DNA of 64,000 bases from Oscillospiraceae bacterium (GCA_017527825.1 JAFXPO010000012.1:62001-126000); one strand, 5' to 3'. Counted from the first letter of the stretch, positions 41,897 to 51,265 are shown. Translations and numbers: made by a program. Notes: a model not told the origin generated them from the sequence alone.

Positions 41897-43084
41897 ATGA
41901 GAGATCTCAAGCACCTGATCTTCTTTGAAAAGCTGCTGCAAGAGGCAAACAACGACCTCGTAAAGCAGGCACGGGAGGAAGGCAGGAAGGCACTGGGCTA
42001 TACCTGTTACTTCATGCCGGAAGTGCTGCTGGACATCCCAGGCTGCTTCGGTGTCCGTCTGCGCGCGCCGCGCAGCGGTTCGCCCGATATGGCGACCTAT
42101 TATATGTCCAACCGCACCTGCCATTACGGACGCGCCCTGTTTGAACGGGCGCTGGAGGGCGGCTTCAACTTCCTCGACGCCAATCTGGCGACCGAGACCT
42201 GCACCGTCACCTGCCGCTTTCAGGAGCACCTCAAGCAGATGGATGTCATCAAGAATCCAGACTTCTTTGTGGAGTTCACGGACGTGCCGTTTAAGAAAAA
42301 CGAAAACAGCATGGTTCACTTCCGTAAGCAGCTGCAAGCCCATGTCCTTGATCCGCTCAAGGAGCGCTTTGGCGTCGACACCTCGGACGCGGCGCTGATT
42401 GCCGCCATCGAGGAGCACAACGAGGTCTGCCGCCTCATCTCCGAGATCGGCGCGTACCGCAAGCTGGACAACCCTCCCATCACGGGGTTTGAGTTCCACA
42501 TCATCCAGCTTGTGACGCTGACCTGCCCGAAGTACCTCATCCTCCCCTATCTGCGCGAGACCGCAGAGGAGCTCAAGACCCGCGAGCCGGAGCCAAAGTC
42601 CCCCTACCGCTGCCGCGTCGTCCTCTCCGGCGCGGAGAACGACGACCCCGACTTCACTGGGCTGATCGAGAGCTGCGGCGCGCTCGTGGTCGCCGACCGC
42701 TATTGCTACGGTTCCCTGCCCGGTCGCGAGGAAATCGTCGTCGCCGAGGGGCAGAGCCCGCTGGACGCCATCGCGCGGCACTACCTGAACACCAGCTACT
42801 GTCCGCGCTTCATGCCGCAACAGGACATGCGCAGCCGCAAGAAGTACCTTGCTGATCTCGTCAGGGAATACCGCGCCGACGGGTTGATCGTCGTGTCCAA
42901 CAAATTCTGCGAATACTGGAGCTATGAGCGCACCATGGACGCGCTGATCCTGCCGCGGGACTACAACATCCCCACCTGCTCTATTGAAAAGGAATACGTC
43001 AACGCCTCCACCGGTCAGCTCCGCACCCGCTTCCAGGCGTTTGTGGAGAGCGTGGAGATCAAGAAATTGCAGGAGGCGAAGTGA
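41897..43084 (+). CDS. 2-hydroxyacyl-CoA dehydratase family subunit (HgdB/FldC-like)
   Basis: 395-residue member of the 2-hydroxyacyl-CoA dehydratase D family (PF06050 type), relatives of which bind a [4Fe-4S] cluster and eliminate water from 2-hydroxyacyl-CoA by a ketyl radical, or reduce benzoyl-CoA. Marks: cysteines in NRTCHYGR, TETCTVTCR and NKFCEYW, plus DRYCYGSLPGREE and the C-terminal CSIEKEYVNASTGQLRTRFQAFVE. Start ATG 41897 is eight bases after GGAGG. Followed after one base by a second, longer family member. No activator ATPase (HgdC type) gene is nearby. Substrate unknown. Confidence 0.82.
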   Translation: MRDLKHLIFFEKLLQEANNDLVKQAREEGRKALGYTCYFMPEVLLDIPGCFGVRLRAPRSGSPDMATYYMSNRTCHYGRALFERALEGGFNFLDANLATETCTVTCRFQEHLKQMDVIKNPDFFVEFTDVPFKKNENSMVHFRKQLQAHVLDPLKERFGVDTSDAALIAAIEEHNEVCRLISEIGAYRKLDNPPITGFEFHIIQLVTLTCPKYLILPYLRETAEELKTREPEPKSPYRCRVVLSGAENDDPDFTGLIESCGALVVADRYCYGSLPGREEIVVAEGQSPLDAIARHYLNTSYCPRFMPQQDMRSRKKYLADLVREYRADGLIVVSNKFCEYWSYERTMDALILPRDYNIPTCSIEKEYVNASTGQLRTRFQAFVESVEIKKLQEAK

Positions 43085-43085
43085 G

Positions 43086-44831
43086 ATGGGATTTTCGATC
43101 GAAGCCAGCGTGAAAAACGTGAAAACCGGCGTCAAAAAAGTCAGGGAGATTCACCTCTCCGGTCTCGGCGAAAAGCTCAAAGCAGCAGCCGCGCTGTTCC
43201 CCGACCCGCGGGACGTGAAGCTGCCGAAGAACAAGGAAGAGGCAAAGAAATTCGCGCATGACTTCTGGTGCGGCAAGCCCCACGGCGAGCGCCGCCTCGG
43301 CGAGCTGTACTGCGACAAGACCGGGCTTTACAAACACCGGGAATGGCGCGGCGTGAAGGACACGTTCTACTACTTCCACATGATCTGGCTGTACAACTAC
43401 GCCAACATGGTCATGGACATCGTGAAGTTTGGCAGCCCCGTCACCTTTGTCAAGGGGCTGTGGCGCTATCGCTGGATGGGGCAGACGTATCTGCCCGTGC
43501 TGCACTGGTTTGACCGCGGGCTGGAGGGTCTGCGGGGCGAGGCGCTGCGCGCGTCCGCGTGGCATTACCGCGCCATGACCTGCGTGACCATCAACCAGTT
43601 CATGAACATGTTCGAGGCGGATGGCAAGCTCCGCAACGGCGCCCACAATGACGCCTGGCATCACGCCATGGCGCACAAGGAAACCGTCTGGGGCGGCATC
43701 TTCTACCCGTGGATGGACCGTTTCAAGCACATCCCGCTGGAGATGGTCCCCTACTTCGTCACCTGCCACGTCAACAACCACACGGTGCTCAACTACATCG
43801 ACGCGGTGCAGTCCATCGGTCTGCCGGGCGACCCATGCCCCATGTGTCAGGCGGAGGCAGGTCTGTTCGTCCTCGACGACGTGCCCGATTACGCGCCGTT
43901 CCTCATCACCTCCAACGAGGCGTGCGACGGCTCCGTGGCATCCACCGCCATTCAGGACTGGTTCTGGGACCGCCCGCTGTTCGCCATGCCCCAGCCCATG
44001 CAGTTTGACGACCCGCTGGTGCAGGAGCACTGCGCCAACGAGATTCGCGACTGCTGGAAGTTTATCGAGGAGCAGACCGGCGTACCCTTCAACTGGGAGC
44101 TGCTCAAGGAGAATCTGGAAAAACAGAACGAGCTGATGCGCTTCGAGTGGGAGAAGTGGGACGTTGCCGCCAAGACCGCCAATTATCCCATCAACGGCGT
44201 GGCACAGGCGCTCTACCGCATCTATCAGTCCCAGTACGGCGAACACTTCATCTGGCACGAGGTCGACAAAAAAGTCAGCAAGATTATGACGAAATGCGTG
44301 GAGAAGAAGATCGACACCTTCCCCAAGACCCGCCACCGCGTGATCGCGTGGTCGTGCTCGCCGCTGTATTACTCCAACTGGTGCACCTGGGCGTATAACT
44401 GCTGGGGTCTCAACACCGTCATCAACATGGACTCGCTGATGTTTGACATGGAGGTTCGCACCGACACGCTGGACAACTGCGTCATGGACATGGCGCGTTA
44501 CCATGAGTGGGCGCCGATGCGCCGCATGGCGGTGGGCGGCATGCACCACATCTTCGAGCTGTGGGACTACATGGAGCGCTTCCACTGCGACATGGTCATG
44601 ATGTACGACCAGCTACAATGCAAGGGAATGCAGGGCGTCGTGGGTCTCTTTGAGGACGAATTCCGCAAGCGCAACATCCACGCCATCTGGATGCCGCACG
44701 CGCTGCCCGACAAGCGCACGGTCTCCCGCGCGGAAATCCGCCGCATCATCAACGATTACATGACCACCGTCATGAAAGAAGAACCGCTCGACCCGTCGCT
44801 GCTGGAATTCGACGACGACATGAGCTGGTAA
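43086..44831 (+). CDS. 2-hydroxyacyl-CoA dehydratase family subunit, long form
   Basis: 581 residues, longer than the usual 380-440 of HgdA/HgdB subunits. The first roughly 240 residues (with KDTFYYFHMIWLYNYANMV) are not typical; cysteine motifs DPCPMCQAE, EACDGS and AWSCSPLYYSNWCTWAYNC follow, and the last part (MYDQLQCKGMQG to AIWMPHALPDKRTVSRAEI) matches the usual C-terminal region. It starts one base after the first subunit gene, so the two likely form a heterodimer. ATG 43086 lies inside a GGAGGCGAAGTGAG context that supplies the ribosome site. Confidence 0.75.
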   Translation: MGFSIEASVKNVKTGVKKVREIHLSGLGEKLKAAAALFPDPRDVKLPKNKEEAKKFAHDFWCGKPHGERRLGELYCDKTGLYKHREWRGVKDTFYYFHMIWLYNYANMVMDIVKFGSPVTFVKGLWRYRWMGQTYLPVLHWFDRGLEGLRGEALRASAWHYRAMTCVTINQFMNMFEADGKLRNGAHNDAWHHAMAHKETVWGGIFYPWMDRFKHIPLEMVPYFVTCHVNNHTVLNYIDAVQSIGLPGDPCPMCQAEAGLFVLDDVPDYAPFLITSNEACDGSVASTAIQDWFWDRPLFAMPQPMQFDDPLVQEHCANEIRDCWKFIEEQTGVPFNWELLKENLEKQNELMRFEWEKWDVAAKTANYPINGVAQALYRIYQSQYGEHFIWHEVDKKVSKIMTKCVEKKIDTFPKTRHRVIAWSCSPLYYSNWCTWAYNCWGLNTVINMDSLMFDMEVRTDTLDNCVMDMARYHEWAPMRRMAVGGMHHIFELWDYMERFHCDMVMMYDQLQCKGMQGVVGLFEDEFRKRNIHAIWMPHALPDKRTVSRAEIRRIINDYMTTVMKEEPLDPSLLEFDDDMSW

Positions 44832-44844
44832 GGAGGCAGAGAAG

Positions 44845-45132
44845 ATGAGCGTGAAGAAAAAGATCCTGAAAGCCGCCCTCCGCAAGGAGGCAAAGCGCAT
44901 CAAAAAAGCGGCGCGCCGGCGGCATTGCGGCATTGGCTGCCGCGTCCTGCGGCTGTTCGGTAAGCTGATCGCCCTCCTTGCCACGGTCTACGCCGCGCTG
45001 TTCGCCGTGTTCTTCTTTGATCTCGATGGCAAGCTGCTCTACTATGTGGTGGAGCCGCTGCTGGTCAGACACTATGACCGGATGGAACGCAAGAACCCTC
45101 TGGAAATGCCCTACGAGATGAAATCCGAATAA
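44845..45132 (+). CDS. Small single-helix membrane protein of the dehydratase operon
   Basis: 95 residues: strongly basic N-terminus (KKKILKAALRKEAKRIKKAARRR, two cysteines in HCGIGC), one membrane helix (about 39-58, LIALLATVYAALFAVFFF) and a charged C-terminus. ATG follows AAGGAGG by eight bases. Third gene of the operon, 13 bases after the long dehydratase subunit, before a strong terminator. Unknown family; it may tether the dehydratase to the membrane, which is inference from topology and context. Confidence 0.7.
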   Translation: MSVKKKILKAALRKEAKRIKKAARRRHCGIGCRVLRLFGKLIALLATVYAALFAVFFFDLDGKLLYYVVEPLLVRHYDRMERKNPLEMPYEMKSE

Positions 45133-45163
45133 AAAATTCCCGCCTCACGGCGGGAATTTTTTT
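45131..45163. terminator. Bidirectional intrinsic terminator
   Basis: TTCCCGCC/GGCGGGAA stem with loop TCAC, six A upstream and seven T downstream, serving the dehydratase operon (plus) and the small helical-protein gene (minus). Confidence 0.95.
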
Positions 45164-45422
45164 AACTTCTCAGCTGTTCAATGATCTCATTGGAGGCGCT
45201 CCACACCGCGTACAGCGCGTCCCGGTACCCGCCCATCTTCTCATAGGCGTCCACCGTCTCATCGATACGCTCGCGCAGCGTGACCAGTCTGCGCTGGAGT
45301 CCGTCGCGCTCGGCGTCCGTGCAATCGTCCTCCACCGCGCGCTGCGCCAGATCAAGCATCGCTTCCAGCAGCTCCTGAACCTCGTCGAGCATTGCTTCCG
45401 CGAAGATCATATCCATTTCCAC
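45162..45422 (-). CDS. Small acidic helical protein
   Basis: 86 residues, almost entirely predicted helix (heptad-like MLDEVQELLEAMLDLAQRAV and LQRRLVTLRERIDETVDAY). Start GTG 45422 is nine bases after GGAGG; an ATG at 45416 is the alternative. No family recognised. It lies 57 bases after the SLH-protein gene and before the shared terminator, so it is probably the last gene of the MacAB-type operon. Possibly a cytosolic coiled-coil dimer. Confidence 0.65.
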   Translation of the reverse strand: MEMDMIFAEAMLDEVQELLEAMLDLAQRAVEDDCTDAERDGLQRRLVTLRERIDETVDAYEKMGGYRDALYAVWSASNEIIEQLRS

Positions 45423-45479
45423 AGCGCACCGCCTCCCTTATTCGCCATTATAGCGAACGCTTCGGGAAAAAGCAAGCCT

Positions 45480-47447
45480 TTATGCGCGTACCTCCACAGC
45501 ACGCACCACGCCATCCTTGACGTAGAGGTCCATCGTGCCGCCGTAAGCCTTCGCCGCGGCGAGACCGCCGTCAAACCACGCGCCGGCGTCGCGGTTGTAG
45601 CAGACGGCGTCCGCGCTCACCGTGTAGGTCTGACCGCCATAGTTTACCACCGTGTCGCCGATCCACGCGGAGGCGGGGACAGCGGCAAGTTTGGAAAGAG
45701 TCGTCACGCTGGTGTAGCGGGTTCCGTCGGCATTGAGCACCGCTTCCACATAGTCGCCGTCTCGGAAGGCATACGCGCACTCCAGCGCGGAGGTCGATTG
45801 GTTGGTTCCGTAGTTGACTTGCAGCGTCGTATATGTGATGTCCTCAAACGGATAGCCGCTCTTCGTACCGCTGCCTTTTTTCGCGATGCCGTAATAGGTG
45901 TTCCCGCTGTCAACAATCACGATCAGGTCCACCTCACCCGCGGCGTTGGTGCGGGCGTAAGCGATGCGGCTCTTGTCGATCACAGTCAGCGTCTCCATTG
46001 CCACCTGTTCGCCATTTTCAAAAACCAGCACGCCATCCGCCAGCTTGCGGTCGCCGAGGGTCTTCTCTTTCACGTTGAGAGCGCCTGCCGCGGTGTTGGT
46101 CTGCTTGTACAGATTGACCGTCTTGCCGCTCTGCGTGATGCGAACCGCCTGCTTGGCGTAATCCGCGTAGGTGCCCTCCAGCGGGATCAGCGTGCCGCCG
46201 CAGATCAGGCTCAGCTTGCCGGCGCCATTCACATAGCCGAAGGCGTTGACAGACGCGCCGCCGTTCTCCACAGCGCCCGCGACGCGGCCGTCCGCGGCGA
46301 GCAGAAGGATCATGGTCTTGCCGGGCTTGAACGCCGCAAGGCTCGCCTGTGCCGTCGGCAAAACGTCAAACTCCGTGCCGCAGAGCACTTTGATCTTCGT
46401 CGGCGTGGCGGGAGACGGCTCGCAGTTCTCATAGTACGTCAAAACGCGGGTGTCACACGCCTGAATCGCGTTGATCGCGGCGTTGTAGGTCACAACATCT
46501 CCCTTCTTGAGCGCGTCAACACTTGCGCGCGCGCCATTGCGATAGACCGCGTAATGGTCCGCGCCGCCGGTCAGAGCGTCCACGCCCACAGTGGAGCCGT
46601 CCGCGCTGACAATGATCGCCGCGTCGCTGACCGCGCCGCCCGCAACGCTGAGCACCGGGAGGAATGCGGCAACCTTTTTCGCCCTGGTGACAAGATAGCC
46701 CTTGACGCCCTTGAGCGCCGCAAGCTCCAGGGGATTCTCCATCTCACAGGTTGTGCCGTCCGAGAGCCGAACCTTGCCGGTCGACAAGTCCACCGACCAG
46801 ATCGTGACCGGGTCACCGGACATATCACAGGTGTAACCCAGCAGAGTGAGCAGGGTCTTCCCCTCATCGTCCGTCGCGGTGAGGGCGTTGACAAACAGCT
46901 TCGCCGCCTGTGCGCGGGTGATCGCGGCTCCACCGGTCAGATTCAGACCCTTCAACATGCCCGCCTCGCCGGCGAGGGCGAGGTAGCCGTCCGGCCAGAT
47001 ACCGCCGGTGTCCTTGTCCGTATAACCGAGGCGGCGCATCAGGATCGTCACCGCCTCGCCGTAGCTGATGGCGCGATCGGGCTGGAAGGTGCCGTCCGGC
47101 AGACCGTGGATCATTCCGGCTTCCTCACTGGCGGCATAGTTGACATAGCCCGCCGCCCAGTGGGGCGCGCGCACATCGGGAAATACGGTGCGGCTTGCAT
47201 AGCGCGTGACGACGCTGCGCTTGCCGCTGAGCACCACCGCCATTTTGCAGAATTCCGCGCGGGTTAGATTGCTGTTCGGACGAAAACGTCCCTCGCCGTC
47301 GCCCTCCATGATGCCCAGCATGCGCAGTACCTCCGCGTTGCGCGCGGTCTCCTGATCCGGCACGTCAGCAAACACGGCAAAGGCTGCCGGAACCAGCGAC
47401 GCCAGCAGCGCCAGACACAGCAGCGCGGCAAAAACTCTTTTTTTCAT
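45480..47447 (-). CDS. SLH-domain surface protein of the MacAB-type operon
   Basis: 655-residue exported protein: signal peptide 1-24, three N-terminal SLH motifs (about 27-190; FRPNSNLTRAEFCKMAVVL, FQPDRAISYGEAVTILMRR, AAITRAQAAKLFVNAL), then a long beta-rich region (about 200-650) without recognised family. ATG follows AAGGAGG. It is eleven bases behind an ABC permease gene, so it is expressed with the export system; it may be a surface partner or an unrelated passenger. SLH domains anchor it to the cell wall. Confidence 0.87.
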   Translation of the reverse strand: MKKRVFAALLCLALLASLVPAAFAVFADVPDQETARNAEVLRMLGIMEGDGEGRFRPNSNLTRAEFCKMAVVLSGKRSVVTRYASRTVFPDVRAPHWAAGYVNYAASEEAGMIHGLPDGTFQPDRAISYGEAVTILMRRLGYTDKDTGGIWPDGYLALAGEAGMLKGLNLTGGAAITRAQAAKLFVNALTATDDEGKTLLTLLGYTCDMSGDPVTIWSVDLSTGKVRLSDGTTCEMENPLELAALKGVKGYLVTRAKKVAAFLPVLSVAGGAVSDAAIIVSADGSTVGVDALTGGADHYAVYRNGARASVDALKKGDVVTYNAAINAIQACDTRVLTYYENCEPSPATPTKIKVLCGTEFDVLPTAQASLAAFKPGKTMILLLAADGRVAGAVENGGASVNAFGYVNGAGKLSLICGGTLIPLEGTYADYAKQAVRITQSGKTVNLYKQTNTAAGALNVKEKTLGDRKLADGVLVFENGEQVAMETLTVIDKSRIAYARTNAAGEVDLIVIVDSGNTYYGIAKKGSGTKSGYPFEDITYTTLQVNYGTNQSTSALECAYAFRDGDYVEAVLNADGTRYTSVTTLSKLAAVPASAWIGDTVVNYGGQTYTVSADAVCYNRDAGAWFDGGLAAAKAYGGTMDLYVKDGVVRAVEVRA

Positions 47448-47458
47448 AGGAAACCTCC

Positions 47459-48670
47459 TTATTCCGCCTTGAGGGCGACCACCGGCTGCAAGCCGGACGC
47501 CTTGATCGCGGGATACATACCAAAGATAATACCGAGGGACACAGAGAACGCAAACGCGCCCAGCGTGATCTCCGGCGAGGGATAGAGCGACATGCCGTCA
47601 AAGAGCAGCCTGCCCGCGAGGTGCGTGCCGCCGTAGCCGATGACAATGCCGATGACGCCGCCGACGCCGCAAATCATCGCCGCCTCCACCAGAAACTGCG
47701 TCACAATGGAGCTGCGCTCCGCGCCGATGGCGCGGCGAATGCCGATCTCGCGGGTGCGCTCGGTGACGGTGACCAGCATGATGTTCATGATGCCGATACC
47801 GCCGACCAGCAGCGAGATACCCGCGATGCCGCCCAGCACCACAGAGATCATGGTCAACGCGCCGCTGCTCTCGTCCTGCCACTGCTGTTCGCTGTAGGCA
47901 TAGCCATAGCCGTACATGCCGTTCTGCGTCACGCCGTCCAGATACGCCTGGATGCGCTGCATGACCGGGTTGATCGTCTGGGAGTCCTTGACCTTGACGG
48001 CGCACTCGCCGCTCACGTCTCCCCCGCCGTCCGGCATGAAGCGGCTGGCGGTATAGGGCAGGACGATGACGCTGTCCACGGAGTAGCTGCTCTCCGCGTC
48101 CTTTTCGGCGTAGATGCCCACCACCGTGAACGGCACGCCGCCGATCGTGATATTTTCGTTGAGCGGGTCGGCGTAATCGAAGAAGGTCTTTGCCGCCCGC
48201 GCGCCGAGCACGCAGACCTGATGGTATTTCTCCACGTCCAGCCTGGTGATGTCGCGCCCGCGCGCGACGGTGAAGCTGTTGACCTTGGAATACTGGTCGC
48301 TGCCGAGGTAGACCCGCGGCTGCTCCTGCCATTCCATCGTGTCCGAATTCTTCGCGCCGTATTTCACGACGGCGCTCCACGCCTGCGAATTGGGCGTCAC
48401 GCCGATCACGTCGTCGCCGAGACCCTGACAGTAGTTGTAGACCTTCTCAAAGCCGCTCTCCCCGCTGTTGAGGTAGAGCGAGACGGTGATTTTGTTGGTA
48501 CCCTGCGCCTCAAACGCCTCCATCATCTTCTGGTTGTAGCCGGAAACAGTGGCGACAATGGTCATCACCGACGCAATACCGATGATGATGCCCAGCATCG
48601 TGAGAAACGAGCGTCCCTTTTTCGCGAGGATGGACTTGACGGCCATCTTGACCGCTTGACCGAATTTCAT
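47459..48670 (-). CDS. MacB-type ABC transporter permease (FtsX family)
   Basis: 403-residue permease with the MacB plan: helix 1 (about 20-42, SFLTMLGIIIGIASVMTIVA), large outer MacB_PCD domain (about 45-270), and three C-terminal helices (about 275-395, with GGIAGISLLVGGIGIMNIMLVTVTERTREIGIRRAIGA). Such transporters use ATP to drive substrates from the outer face, typically peptides, antibiotics or lipids. Overlaps the ATPase gene by four bases. Works with the adaptor upstream. Confidence 0.93.
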   Translation of the reverse strand: MKFGQAVKMAVKSILAKKGRSFLTMLGIIIGIASVMTIVATVSGYNQKMMEAFEAQGTNKITVSLYLNSGESGFEKVYNYCQGLGDDVIGVTPNSQAWSAVVKYGAKNSDTMEWQEQPRVYLGSDQYSKVNSFTVARGRDITRLDVEKYHQVCVLGARAAKTFFDYADPLNENITIGGVPFTVVGIYAEKDAESSYSVDSVIVLPYTASRFMPDGGGDVSGECAVKVKDSQTINPVMQRIQAYLDGVTQNGMYGYGYAYSEQQWQDESSGALTMISVVLGGIAGISLLVGGIGIMNIMLVTVTERTREIGIRRAIGAERSSIVTQFLVEAAMICGVGGVIGIVIGYGGTHLAGRLLFDGMSLYPSPEITLGAFAFSVSLGIIFGMYPAIKASGLQPVVALKAE

Positions 48671-49362
48671 AACCAGTCCACCTCCTGCGGATGATCCTCA
48701 ATGATCCTGCCGTCGCTCAGGCGCACGATGCGGCGCGCGGTCGCCGCGATGCCGTTGTCATGGGTGATGAGCAGAATCGTGCTGCCCTCGCGGTTGAGCT
48801 GCTGGAGGAACGCCAGCACCTCCAGACCCGTCTTGGAGTCCAATGCGCCCGTCGGCTCGTCCGCCATGATGATGGGCGGGTGCGCCGCGATGGCGCGGGC
48901 GATGGCGACGCGCTGCTGCTGTCCGCCGGACATTTCGCCCGGATGGTGCTTGGCGCGGCTCGCAAGCCCGACGCGCTCCAGCGCCTCCATTGCCATGTCC
49001 CGCCGGTCAAAGGCGGAGATGCCCTGATAGATGAGCGGCAGCTCCACGTTCTCCACCGCCGTCAGCGACGGAATCAGGTTGTAGCCCTGAAAGATGAAGC
49101 CGATCTGCTTGTTGCGGATGTGCGAAAGCTGCTTGTCGTCCAGCTCCGCGACATCCTGTCCCGCGAGGAAGTAATCCCCGTAGGTCGGGATATCCAGGCA
49201 GCCGAGCACGTTCATCATCGTGGACTTGCCCGACCCGGACTGACCCGCAATGGCGACAAATTCGCCGTAATCGATCTCCAGGCTCACGCCGTCGAGCGCT
49301 CGCACCTCGCTCTCCAGCCCCTCGCCGTAGATCTTATATACGTTCTTTAATGTAATCAGCAT
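48667..49362 (-). CDS. MacB-type ABC transporter ATPase
   Basis: 231-residue ATP-binding subunit (LolD/MacB group). Walker A GQSGSGKST near 40, Q-loop GFIFQGYNLIPSL, signature MSGGQQQRVAIARAI, Walker B IIMADEPTGALDSKTG, switch histidine in LLITHD. Partner of the FtsX-type permease encoded next. Starts three bases after the adaptor-gene stop. Confidence 0.95.
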   Translation of the reverse strand: MLITLKNVYKIYGEGLESEVRALDGVSLEIDYGEFVAIAGQSGSGKSTMMNVLGCLDIPTYGDYFLAGQDVAELDDKQLSHIRNKQIGFIFQGYNLIPSLTAVENVELPLIYQGISAFDRRDMAMEALERVGLASRAKHHPGEMSGGQQQRVAIARAIAAHPPIIMADEPTGALDSKTGLEVLAFLQQLNREGSTILLITHDNGIAATARRIVRLSDGRIIEDHPQEVDWL

Positions 49363-49365
49363 GGC

Positions 49366-51075
49366 TTAGAAATACAACCCCATCCCCATGTCGCCGTCAT
49401 TCTGCATGACGCCCGCATAGACGATCGTGCCCTCTTCCACGCCGGACTTGATCTCCACGCTGTTGTTGTCGGAAATGCCGATCTCCACCACCGCGGGATA
49501 GAAGCCCTCAGGAATCTCCATCATATCGACGGCAAGCTCCACGTCATTGACCGGCGGCTCATCGGTCTGCACGAACAGGACCTTGCACTTGGCGCCGTCC
49601 ACCGTCTGCGCGGACTTGACACACTGGATCGGAACCACCAGACAGTCGTCGCTCTGGCTGGCGGTGAAGGAGTAATTGACGTAAGCGCCCGACATGAGCA
49701 GCCCCTCGCTGTTGTCCACGGAAATGACCATCGGGAAGCGCGCCACGCCGCTGCTCATCCCGTCACTGGCGGAAGCGGTGAGGCTGACGCTGTCAATCGT
49801 GCCAAACATCTGGTTCTCCCAGAGCGTGATGTTCACCGGCATACCCGCCTTGGCGAAGGAGACGTTCATCTCGTCGATCTGCGTGTTGACGATCATCGTC
49901 GTCGTGTCGGCAATGCTCACCGCCAGGGTGCCGGTCTTGACCTCCTCACCCGCGGTAATGCCCAGCGAAAGCACCGTACCGTCGATGGGCGCGACGCCGT
50001 TGAGCGCGTCCAGATTTTTCTGTGCCTTGTCCAGCCGGTCCTTCGCGGCGTCCAGCGTCGCCTCAGCGCTCTCCAGCGCGTCCTCGCTGCTCTCCGCGGT
50101 CAGCGTCAGCACGCTCTCGCCCGCGCGGACAGGCATGTAGTCATAGAGTTTGTTGGCCGCGCACTCGCCGCTGATCTCCGCGATCAGCGCCTGCGTGCGG
50201 AACCACTTCATCTCGCCCGGCGCGTAGGGATAGACGGTCTCGCCGTCGATGCTCAGCGTTGCGGTAGCGGTCATCTTTTCCGCCAGGGTGCCGGGATTGT
50301 CCACCGCGATGACCGCCTCGAAGAAGCGGCCGCCCTCCGGGGATACATACTGCACCTTGTGAATCTCCTGCACCGTGCCGGGCAGCTGCGCCATGGTGGC
50401 GGGGATGGACACCGTCGCGCTCTGCCCCACGGAGATCGTGTTTTCGTAGGCGTAGCTGAAATACAGCGGCAACAGCAGTTTCGTGTTGTCCACCAGCGTC
50501 GCGACCTTGGAGCCGGCTGTCACAAGATCGCCCTTGGCGATGGTGGCAACGTCCGTCAGAATGCCCGTGTAGTCCGCGCGGACGTTCAGATCATTCGCCG
50601 CGCCGACAATCTTGTCATACTCCTTCTGGGCGGAGCGCAAGTCCTTCTCTGCCTTGTTGTACTCCGTCTGCGCGGCGCTGCTCTCGATGCTGTAGAGCTG
50701 GTCGCCCTTCTGGACGTAATCGCCCTCGGAGACGAAGACCTCCAGCACCTGTCCGTCGGAAAGAAGCGTAATGCTGGCGCTGTTCTTCGGCACCGCGGCG
50801 CCGCTGCCCTCCACCATGCTGGTGATGGAGCCGCGGGTGACCATGTCGGTCAGCACCTCCGTGGAGCCCTCCTGATTCGCGCTGTTTTTGCGCCAGACCA
50901 CGATCCCGGCGATCAGCGCCAGTACCACCACCAGTGAAATGATACGGCGGATTAGCTTTCTGCGGTTCTTTTTCTTCCGCTTCGCCGTGGGGATCATCGG
51001 CGCGTCCGAAAAGCCCACGGTCTCCGGCGCCTGTGACGTCGCCTCAGGCACGTTCTTTTCCTTTACTTTTGCCAT
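49366..51075 (-). CDS. MacA-type membrane-fusion adaptor (HlyD family)
   Basis: 569-residue adaptor: basic cytoplasmic N-terminus with KRKKKNRRK, membrane helix about 45-62, then lipoyl/hairpin domain pair (AVPKNSASITLLSDGQVLEVFVSEGDYVQKGD and a Lys/Glu-rich hairpin around 155-175) and beta-barrel and C-terminal domains. Longer than typical MacA; the second hairpin (SSEDALESAEATLDAAKDRLDKAQ) suggests an internal duplication. First gene of the adaptor-ATPase-permease-SLH unit. ATG 51075 has a GGAAGGG ribosome site; the frame is open upstream without one. Confidence 0.87.
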   Translation of the reverse strand: MAKVKEKNVPEATSQAPETVGFSDAPMIPTAKRKKKNRRKLIRRIISLVVVLALIAGIVVWRKNSANQEGSTEVLTDMVTRGSITSMVEGSGAAVPKNSASITLLSDGQVLEVFVSEGDYVQKGDQLYSIESSAAQTEYNKAEKDLRSAQKEYDKIVGAANDLNVRADYTGILTDVATIAKGDLVTAGSKVATLVDNTKLLLPLYFSYAYENTISVGQSATVSIPATMAQLPGTVQEIHKVQYVSPEGGRFFEAVIAVDNPGTLAEKMTATATLSIDGETVYPYAPGEMKWFRTQALIAEISGECAANKLYDYMPVRAGESVLTLTAESSEDALESAEATLDAAKDRLDKAQKNLDALNGVAPIDGTVLSLGITAGEEVKTGTLAVSIADTTTMIVNTQIDEMNVSFAKAGMPVNITLWENQMFGTIDSVSLTASASDGMSSGVARFPMVISVDNSEGLLMSGAYVNYSFTASQSDDCLVVPIQCVKSAQTVDGAKCKVLFVQTDEPPVNDVELAVDMMEIPEGFYPAVVEIGISDNNSVEIKSGVEEGTIVYAGVMQNDGDMGMGLYF

Positions 51076-51215
51076 GGTAATATCCCTTCCTTTGCCTGTG
51101 TTGCAGACTGCAAGTATGCATGGTATCACGAATCCATCAGGAAATCGTATCGAAACGGTTACAATCCGTTGTTCCTGTCGGTTGGACGGAGCGTTTTCGA
51201 GAAAAGTTTCGCCCA

Positions 51216-51265
51216 AACTGTATTATTCGTGTTAGTACAGTTACGTTAGCACAGGCTTAGCACAA
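51216..51265. promoter_or_regulatory. Candidate operator cluster between macA-type and asnA genes
   Basis: AACTGTA (51216-51222) and TACAGTT (51236-51242) form an inverted repeat with a 13-base spacer. Overlapping it, TTAG[T/C]ACA repeats at 51232, 51246 and 51258. The cluster sits between divergent genes; no convincing promoter for the adaptor gene was found. Confidence 0.45.
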
